A DNA stretch of 64,000 nucleotides, from positions 4,395,182 through 4,459,181 of the forward strand of contig NC_087384.1 of the NCBI RefSeq assembly GCF_963675165.1, read 5' to 3'. This DNA is from Halichondria panicea (lineage: Eukaryota > Porifera > Demospongiae > Suberitida > Halichondriidae). This document shows, one piece after another, positions 21,814 through 32,826 of the stretch. Below the pieces are notes generated by a model. That model did not search any database, was not told where the DNA came from, and saw nothing but the letters and a program-made list of their open reading frames with translations. The position numbers were made by a program, and so were the translations under genes. Numbering within the stretch: position 1 is the first letter of the stretch; every line of letters starts with the position of its first letter.

Positions 21814-24800
21814 ATGAACATACACACTGCTGCCAAGGTTGGTGATTTGAGTGATGTGCGAAATGCCATCAAGAGGGGAGATGATGTCAACAGTGTGGAT
21901 AAAGTAAGCTTGTTTTAATATGGGTACCGGGTATGTAGAGCTGAAAGTCTGTTTTTGCTAGCTTGATAGTCGCCTGTCAGAACAGTGGCCGGCTCTGCTC
22001 AGCTAGTTGCGTGACTCCATGTTTTACTCACATTTAATCCCTGTCTACTTCTACGTAGGTACGTATAGGTTATGCTGGCATAATGGGCACCTTTATAACA
22101 ATCATGCTCATAGAGCATTCACCTTGTGCGTTGAGCTTCATTGCATTACACAGCGGCAAAACGGATAAATAACTTTTACCGTAATGTACCATAAGCGTTC
22201 TAATTATAGAACCAGCCTCGGTTAGGACGCCCTCTTTTTTAATGCCCATGATTATACCACCATATAAAATCAAATTTTTTCATACATTAATTATTTTTTG
22301 CTGGTTCTATAATTAGAACGATTACGGTATATGGGCGATTACGGTATATGGGGAATGATGAATGATTAATAATTAAGGTCGTGAATCTATAAAGCAATTG
22401 ATTAGAAAACAGTGTTTTTTTGTCGTAGCGGGTAATTAATTTTCGTAGGGTAAAATAATTATTCGTTATTTTCATGACCTCCACACACGCCTAGTTTACC
22501 GGAACGCATGCAATGCAGTGCAGGCAATGAAGGTGATTGAAATTTTTTTACTCATGAAAATCAACGTGAACAGTGTGTTCAGACTGTTTTTGTAACAGAG
22601 ATCTATAGTTTATATACCCCATTTGGCTTCTGTATCATAGCAACTATACGTAGGTAGGACAGTCCCAGCCCTAGAGCACATTCCTCATAAACTCCCTTGC
22701 CTTGAGCACATAGTCTCATGAATCAGCTGCACCTCTCAGAGAGGAACGTCTGAGCACTATTTACGTAAAGTCATGGCACAATGGAATGTATTACGACGCT
22801 GTAAATATGACAAAACCATAAAATGAGATTACATGCTTAACCACATCATTGCTTGCTGCTCAACCGCACGCAAAGTTTCATTATTATTATGCTGTCTCCT
22901 ATTCAAGTCACCTGATACTTGTGAGTACTATCATTGGTCACTTTGGAATTCCTCCGTGGCCCATGAACTCAAATAAAGCCTCTTTACAACAGAGAGCTTA
23001 TTGTACAGAACAAAATACCATTGAGGGAGCTAGGCTCTAGCTGCTCCAGGAAACTCTACAGAGATAATTATCTAAACACAAACTATGGTAACTAAAGAGG
23101 CATAATTATATAATTAAGACATACTGGTTATTTTTGAGGCACTAAATGTTCCAGGTTTTTAAGGATTGACCTCGATCCTCAAAAATTTAGTGCTTCAAAA
23201 ATTGGTTTACTTCCGGTATTGAAACCTCTACTCGTAACTGTAGGGTGTGGTCATTTGAACCACTATCCTCAAATAAAATGTGCAAAATGTTTAGTTTGAG
23301 CAATCTGTGAAAATTTAGTGCCTCGAAAATAACCGGTAACTGATACAGTTCGTTTTTTGAGGCTGGTAGCTACCAAGGTGAGGTAGCTAAATGGCTATAC
23401 ATATAGTTTATAAGGATTTTGTTTTTATTCTCGTGGGTATATACAATAATTATATAACACTATTGTCACTACAATAACCATCCTTGGCCTCGGCCTCAAA
23501 GGTTTATTACATAAAATAATGTTGATGTAGTAGACAATAACTATTGTACTTTTGTGTGTGAGTGAATGACGTCAGATACTATAATGCCCATCCCCCTTTA
23601 TTCTGTGTTGTCAACAGTTACTGAATGCTCTCACTCTTGTAGTATGGGTGGACTCCACTCCGGTGGGCAGCCAATAGAGGTCACACTGACTGTGTGAGAG
23701 AGCTGCTTTCATATGGAGCCATTGTGGACCTGGCTGACAAGGTGAGTATCTGATACTACCTTAACCCTTTATTAATAAGTACTTGCTATTGACTCAATAT
23801 TGAGTCAGAAACGCGTTCCTTGCACTGCGTAAATCAGAAATGTCACATAGAGCGCACGAAGTTGCTACATGTAGTAAAACATAATTTTTCCCCTGTGTTT
23901 TTGGCGCGCCTCCTCACCCAAACGTGTATGGAAGGGAGGCAAAATCCCCCCTTAACTGGGGTTCAAGAGACGTCGTTTGGCAGGTAGCTGAGGTTGTACG
24001 CTACAATTTGGTACCTAGTCTCACAGGCCATACTTGGAATTGATTTTGATACCACATAATTATGATAAATATAGCCAGGTTTTCGTGTCGAGTTCTGGAA
24101 TTTCGGAACGATTGAATTTCAAGAATTTCCACACAAATATATACCGCAAGCATTCAAAAGGGGTGTCGTTTACAATCGTCCGCCATTGCTAAAAGTTGAC
24201 AAGCTACACTGAGTGTACTGTGTTGGTTGTACAATCAGTCACTCTAAAGGATCAAGACTACCATTGTATAATTGCTTTCTTGAATATCTAGCTGATGGAT
24301 AGCTGCAGTCAAAAGTGAAAAGTAAGAACAGGGAGCCCAAAAGTTGGCAGAACTATGGTTTTATTTCGGGCAGAAAAGTATGGAGGGCCATTTGTCAAAA
24401 ATGGGTACTACATGTACATGTACATGTTGATTTCAAAACATGAGTAGGGAAGACACGTTCAGAGAACGCGTATAGGAAACGTGAGTTAGTAGGGAAGACA
24501 CATTCAGAGAACGCGTATAGGAAACGCGAGTAGGGAAGACACATTCAGAGAACGCGTATAGGAAACGTGAGTTAGTAGGGAATACACATTCAGAGAGCGC
24601 GTATAGGAAACGCGAGTAGGGAAGACATGTTCAGAGAACGCATATAGGGAGCGCGTGTAGCCTACACGCGTCTAGGAAACAACTAATACAAATGTCTTCT
24701 AAATGGCAATACATAGATCAATATGATTGTTGAGAGTTTCTGCTTCTGCCATGTTTTCTCGATGTTTTCTATGTACCCTAAATAGAGCCACTGTAAATTA

Positions 24801-27800
24801 CTTAGAGTGGAAACCATGCCCCTTTCTTTGGGAAAGAGAAAGAGGTGTAGTTTCCAGTATATGTACTCTACAAACGCGTGTAATGTTTCCTCTAGCCGTG
24901 TGTAGCCTATACACGTGTTTTCTAGACATGTTTACCTAGACACGTGTAGCCTACACGCGTTTCCTAGACGCATGTAGGCTACATGCGCTCCATATACGTG
25001 TTCTCTGAACGTGTTTTCCCTACTCGCGGTTTGAAATCAACATGTACATGTAGTACCTATTTTTGTCACAAATGGCCCTCCATAGAAAAGGCCAAGACCC
25101 TGAACATGTGATATGGAAACAGAAATCAGTGCAATAGACAACATTTTTCTTGTATGTGCAGCTCTAGAGATGTAAATACAATTATTGTGTATGGATAATC
25201 CATTGTCTTGGTGGTCTTTATGTATGTTCATTTGCATGGTAGCTTCTTCCACTTTCAGTCGCTGTATAGTGTCTATACTTCTTCTGTGGGGAAAGGACTC
25301 GAGGTTTTTGTACTGCAATATTGCGGTTAATGCAGCCATAACAGGATGTAATAAATTAAATTCCACTGCGACACAAAAAGCTTGCTATAGTCACCATACG
25401 TGGTATCAGTCTTCAAGTATGGCCCGCGAGACTATTTGCTACCAACCTCATCATGTCCTGATATAGGTGTTGTCCTGCAGTTCCAATAGTACTTTGAGGT
25501 CACCAAAAATATCAAGAATCTCCTGTACATTCTGACCATTATGTGGAAAGGGGAGGGGTTTCACTAGGGTGTTGGGTGTGGCTACTAATGAGGAAAAAGG
25601 GGGCTAAAATTGAAGACAGTGGGTGGGAGCTTAATTGTTGCAGAAATGTGCACGTGAATCGGGCGAGGTAATAGAGATAGAAATGTTAGCGAAAATCATT
25701 ATTAAAAATTTTTAGCAGGTAAATGGTCAAGGTGACATATTTTGGCAGGTATTAATTTTGCGAATAAGAACGCAAAAATTTGTACTCGCAGATAATTGGA
25801 AATTGCGAGTAATTAAAAGTTAAAGTGAGAAGCACTGTCGTACATATATAGATTAGTATCCTTTTCCCCTTATCTTGCTTTTTGTGTGTATGTTGACAAA
25901 CTGGGCTGCTGGAGTACAGTTGTCTTGTGTTTACCTATACGTTTTTAATTTAACATAAGGCTGCAATAATTATGATCATGGAGTAAAGTTTCTATAATTA
26001 TATGTAGCGCATCACGAATAGTTTTATTTTTTGCTGGTTGCCATTTCTCTTCCATTACTGTATTTATCTGTGTTGTCAAACGTTTACTGTACTGAATTAT
26101 GCTCTCACTCTTGTAGGATGGGTGGACTCCACTCCGGTGGGCAGTCAGTGAAGCTCGCACTGACTGTGTTAGAGAGCTGCTTTCCTATGGAGCCTTGGTG
26201 GACCTGGCTAACAAGGTGCATGTCCTTAATTTGTTCGTACACTCATTAATTTGGCCGGAATTTTAACACTGAGCACCATGCACCAGCGTTTAATAATTGT
26301 TCTGATAATGGGGCGAGCGAACTGTGACTCACCGATCCAGACTGGGTGTATCTGAAATAAATGTTTTCAGTTTTTGCCAATCACGCTCTTTTACTTTATA
26401 TATTTATGGTCTATCACACAGATATGTTGTACTGGGTTTTCTCATTAACTTGTAGGATGGGTGTACTCCACTCCGGTGGGCCGCCTACCTAGGTCACACT
26501 GACTGCATTAGAGAGCTGCTCTCTTATGGAGCCGTGGTGGACCTGGCTAACGAGGTGAGTATCTGATACAAACTAATTGATGTGTCTATAGGCAGCATGT
26601 TGATGCATGACCACCTCAGTGATGGTTGTGTAGTGTCTTTATGAGATCCCTAAAGGCGCTAACATTAAGGTTACGATGCAGTGTTTGCTCATGAATTATT
26701 GTATTTTTTGAGACATTGTTTCTATTATTTATGTGCGTAATACTGAAGAACTATTACAGCACTTGCTAGCAAAGGAGGTACACATGCAGGAGCAATAGTA
26801 CAGTTGATTAGCTGACTCAGCATACATAAACCTAGGCCTACATGTGCAATCAAGCCTAATTGCTCCTGCCTGTTGTACATCCTCTGGCTTGCTAGCTACA
26901 TACATCAGTACGCTAACTAGATGGCACAATCGTGACTGCAAATATTGGGTGGTCATAGCCAATTTCAGTCGTCAAATAGTAGAGAAAGAAAGACTCAAAC
27001 AAGAAGTACACAGTGACCTACGTGTTTATAGTATACTTGAGGGCAGCTCGAAGAGTTCTTGCTTCTATCTATCTACAGACTGAAGAAAATGCCTACAATT
27101 AGTAAATTCTTCACGAGCTAACTCGATGGCTGTTAAGAAATTCTTTTGAGCCGCCCTGCCCCTTTCCTCGATTAAATAGATTGCCTTGCTGGTGAAGTGT
27201 GTATAGATTACGACTAGTGTATACAGTCAAGACAGCTTGATTTACTACTGATTTAGTATCCCCTTGGTTTATGCCCCTGAACACTGGCGAGCCATTATTA
27301 CTTGTCTTAATTGCTTATTTGTGTGTGTGTGTTGATGAACTCGGCTGCATAATTTTCCTCGATAATACTTTCTTGCGAGCTGTTTAAAAATAAGGTAACA
27401 CATCACGGTTAGTTGCATTTTCTCAGTGCCAATCAAGTTCCTTAATTTACTTTATTTATGGTCTATCATGCACGCAGATGTGTTGTCAAAAGTTACTTTA
27501 TGCTCTCACTGTTGTAGGTTGGGCATACTCGTGCACTCTGGTGGGCAGCCAGTGAAGGTCACACTGACTGTGTCAGAGAGCTATTCTCCTATGGAGCCGT
27601 GGTGGATTTGGCTGACAAGGTGAGCATCTAATTACTAAACCGATGTATCTATAGGCATGCTTGTAACTATCAAATATAAAATCATTTGGCACTGGTTATT
27701 ATGCCTCGGTGCGCATGCGCAAGCGAGGTATACGGTAGTGTGTTTGTGTGTCTGTGTTTGTGTGTCTGTGTCTGTGTCTGTGTATCTGTGTAGACTGCTA

Positions 27801-30800
27801 CAGCTGCTCAAGGATCAATCAAGTGCAAGTAAGAGTTTCTATAGGCTTCTAATCATGTTTACTTCGATTTAATTCGTGGATTTGCAAAATAATGCTTCGT
27901 TCTCGTAGTTCTGCTTACTTGGAATGCCATTGCAGCCTTTTCAGAAGAGTGCATAGCAAAACTTGTCTATGGAGTGTTGATACTCTACTTAGTAGTTAGC
28001 TCTGCACTAGAACGCTAGCTATTGGTAGCTGCAAGAGTGAGAAGAGAGCTGCAAGGCTCTGCTAGTGCAGCCATTCTCATTTAGACTTGACTTTTGGCAT
28101 AGATTGTTTTTAAAATCATGGTTACTCACTCTTTAAGTTTCCCTGCATGCATATTAATGTTGATCATGTGTGTATTATGCTAGTAGCTTTATGTTATGAC
28201 ATGTAGCTTTAACACCTCGAGGCATCAGCGCCCACGGTGCTTTCATTTAAATGGTAGTAATTTGCATGTAATAATGATACTAGATGCAATAGATGAGAAT
28301 TTAGGAAGACAGAGTAGATCTAAGACAGAGTGTACGTATGAGAATATATAAGAATCGGGTAGACGATAACTCGGTAGACAGAGTAGCTGAGGTTCTTCTC
28401 TAGTCCGATGTATTTCTCGATAACTGGCCGCTCTCTTTGAGCAATGATGATTCGAGGCCAACCCAGAGCCCTCAAAGAGTTACGTAAAGGTGGCAACTAA
28501 CAAAAGTCGAGCCTCGAGAGGTCATGTGCCTCGTGAAAGCGATCGCAAATCTGAGAAAAATCCTGTGGCCAAGACTGTATTGGAAACTGATGGCAGAATA
28601 ATAATCATGACGATGCTTGTACGAGGAGGCAAAAACCTTACTTACTTCCTTACTTACATGTAGAGCCAGTCACTCATTTGCGGTGAAGTGCGATATTAGT
28701 GTAATTTTAGTATATCTATGCATGTGAACGTTTTTTGAATCTCATAACACACAATTATAGAAAAATAGCTACAAACTAGCTGTGCCGTCAGTTTTCAGAT
28801 AATTATGATCCTTCTCTGCAGAGGTATAAATAGGGGAAAATACGTGAAAATGCTAAAAGGTAGTGCCATGTTGTGCAGTAGTAAGTAAACATAATTATTT
28901 TCGCAAGTATTATAATTAATTTTTCTGCTATTTCTACTATTTCTGCGAATGTGAGTAAAGTCGTAAAATCGCAAAATGTGTACTCGTGGATAATAATTGG
29001 AAAATGCAGTAATTACAAACGCTATGAGTAACATTAATTTCACAACTTTAGTACCAGCAGTGAAATTGCAGAAAAATCTACCTGTGAAAATATGTCACCT
29101 TAGGGTAATAATTAGTATAGTATGGCTAAGAGTGATTGCACGAGTAGCCATACTATTGATTGTTAATCGTTTGTGATGCAGTTTTAAGGACAGTTTTAGC
29201 TGCAGTTTCAGTAAAAAAAATTAGCCGCGGCCGTTATTCGAACGTGCTGTCGTCAAGGACGACGTGCAATTACTGATACACGATTAATCACTGTACGAAT
29301 CCCAGTGAATAATAGGACAACATGCGATTATTGTTATAATCATGCATGTACATTTCCCTGTGCATTTAAACCGACGTGCGTATCAGCCGGTTTTAATTTT
29401 ATATGTACTGTATGTGCTTGTGTTCTCACTTATGGATGTGGTAGAGCAGTGCAGTGAAAGCCTGCATTGTTTATTCAATGCACATTCATATTGTGTTGTC
29501 ACTGTCCACTCTTGCAGGATGGGCACACTCCACTCATGATGGCAGCCTGCTATGGATATGAAGATACTGTCAAGGAGCTTCTCTCATTGGGGGCTTCAGT
29601 TAACATCATTAATAGAGTGAGCACATGTACTTCATAGAGTATGCTGCATAGTTATACGAAAATTACGTGCTAATTGTATAACCGACCTCTGTGCAATTAC
29701 CATTGTCAGTATGTTCTGTCACATGCTATATACACACGAGACTACTTTACCACTTACAATGTACATGTACATCTGTGCATCATTACAGGATGGAGAGACT
29801 GCTCTGATGGTGGCCAATAAATCAGATCGCTCTAACCAACCAACAATTAAGCTTCTAGAAGAAGCTGAATCACATGTGAGTCTGTACACCTCAATAAGCT
29901 ACTCTGATCATGGGTGTTTTAGTTCATGCCGATTGAAGTACATGTACATTTATCAAAACATATTTTTCATTTACTTTGCCTATTTCAGTTTATTTTCACT
30001 GATAAGCTAATACTTTTCTTTGGAAAATGAGCTGATACATTAATACTGTAGATGAAATACCATTACATGTCTCTGCCCTCCCCCACAAATGCTCAGCCAC
30101 GTCTGCAGTCTGTTCAGGTTCTCCCCAAAAACTGGACTGCTGTCACTGACGCAGAAACGTGAGTTGACTATTGCACAGTTGAGTCACTAGCTTTATGAAT
30201 GTGAGTGTACTTTAGGGAGAAGCCAGTCTACCGGAACAATGCAACAAGGGAAACCCTTTCCACACCACCTGGATGTAAGTGTGTATGTTCTTCTGCCGTA
30301 TCCAGCACATGGTTCTGTGTGTTTTACCTACTGTGTAGATCCCTTGCACCAAATCTCCGCACACCCTGATGTCATTTTCTATGGCGAGCCTCAAAAGAAG
30401 GTGTTCACCCCCAGTGGTGGACATGCCGACTTCGACAATGGAGTTGAAGTGACTGTTCCAGCTAATGCTGTCTCAGCAGGAACCTCTGTGGGCATTAAAG
30501 TCCAACCCAGCCTTGCCTCCAGAGATGTGTTTTTGATGCCTGAAGGCATTCAATCTGCAAGTCCATCTTACTTGATCTCTGGTGAAGGTCTAAACGGAGA
30601 AGTGACCCTGAGCATGGAGCATCATGTACGAGTGTCCACCCAAGAAGAAGCTGATGACCTCCTCTTTCTCCAAGCTGACTCGTACCCCAAGAGATCTGGA
30701 TCAAAGAGTGTGTATGAGTACCAGAGGGTACAAGAGGGCAGGTCAGAGTTCACTCTAGGGGGGAACACAGGGAGACTGACCAGATGTCTGTCAAAGAAGC

Positions 30801-32742
30801 AGTTCTTTAAAGTTGGTCATCAAGCTCGTGTTGGAGGTGAGTGTATAAAGAAATGTGCTTGTAGTGTGAGTGGCATGCTTTTGTTGCAGGCCGGGATGCT
30901 GCCAGCCAGTCTGATGACCCCACAGAACCTGAGAGTCCTAACCTCTATACTGTCAGAGTTTACCAGTCTCCTCCACAGACAGTTGGGGACAGAATAGCCA
31001 TCATTGCAGTCTGTCTCTTTGGGAGCTTCTACGCTAAGGTATGGATCGAATATATAGATCTAGTGTATAATATTCTATTCTTACGGCTTTAAATATTATT
31101 ATAGTTTCTGGAGAAACTTGATAAAGTGGTAATCCCACGAGACTATCCTGAGGTGTCTTCAAAGTCAATTTACAGGACGACTCAAGGATCACTGAAGTTT
31201 ATTGATATGTGTGCCACTCTCAGCATTCACCCAGTGCAGGGATGGTCTGTGGAACCAGACAAGGAATTGGTAAAATGTAAAATTGGACACACTCTTAAAA
31301 TCACATTCCCTTCATTTCTTAGATCTCGCGTAGTGAAGTGGATCAACCTGGGATGGAGAAGTTCAGAGCCGATTATCTCCACGACTACCCTCCCAGGATA
31401 ATCTGCAGGTTCTTCCCTGAGGAGAATGCTCCCAAGAGAACCATCTGTACCATCTCCTTGTCTGGACTGCTTCCCCAGGTCAAAGTTCACTTATCATTGA
31501 AAGCACCCATCCCTACAATTACTGTGGATACTACTAAACTACAGGTATAGTTACGTTTGTACATTACATTAAGTTTGTACAGTGTAGCCTCTTGAAATGG
31601 TGTATAGTGGGTGCATTTGTATAACTTAAGTTTGCCTCTTAGATAGAAGGTAACTTCTTTGTTGACTCGACATAAATAACAGACAAGTTGGTGCAGGAGG
31701 TTTTGTCCGATATTGGGAGGTTATACCATAATTATATTATAAGGTTACACACCCCTTTTCATTGACAGGAAATGCAATATAATTATATCTAGAGTAAGTA
31801 ACCGATCTAGAGTAAGTAACCGATCTTTGCCAGATACCTATAATCGGCGGCTATTGCACGAAGCACAAGACAATTTGCAAAGCTAACTACATGGACCTAC
31901 AGATGAGTAAGAAAGTAACAGCTCCAAAAATTTGGAAAGAATAACTCGCTTGCAGACGGAGTGGTGGTCATGAGAAGTGAGGTGCCGAATTGATCAATTG
32001 TCGTCAGTGAGACATTTATCTCCGTCTTTGCACGCTTACTAAGCACTGAAACTACCAGCACTAAACAATACTTCTTGGCACAACTCTAACTAGTGAGCAC
32101 TACTTGCAGGCAAAGCAGTGTTAGCTATAGATCGAGCCCCACCCAGTAGAGCTGACGGAAATTTTACAAAAAAATAATGCTGATTCAGCAATAATTGTGC
32201 ACATAATCTTCAGTGCGGCCTGGAATCGAGGCTAATCCCAGTTTAATTATTGCTGACTGTGCACAATTATTGCTGAATCAGCATTATTTTTTGCAAAATT
32301 TTCGTCAGCTCTACTGGGTAGGGCTCTATCTGCAGCTAACGCTGCTTTGCCTGCAAGTATATAGTGCTCACTAGTTAGAGTTGTGCCAAGAAGTATTGTT
32401 TAGTGCTGGTAGTTTCAGTGCTTAGTAAGCGTGCAAACAGAGATAAAATAATTATGTCTCACTGACGACAATTGATCAATTCGGCACCTCACTTCTCATG
32501 ACCACCACTCCGTCCGCAAGCGAGTTATGTTTTCCAAATTTTTGGGAGCTGTTACTTTCTTACCTATCTGTAGGTCCATGTAGTTAGTTTTGTGCAAAAT
32601 CGTCTTGTGCTTCGAGCAATAGCCGCCGATTATAGGTATCTGGCGAAGATCGGTTACTTACTCTACATGCTTCTATCCTCTGGCTTCTATCCTTGAAGAT
32701 CCATTAATTACCCAAATGTATTTTAATAAGGTACTGGTATGT

Positions 32743-32826
<84 letters not shown>

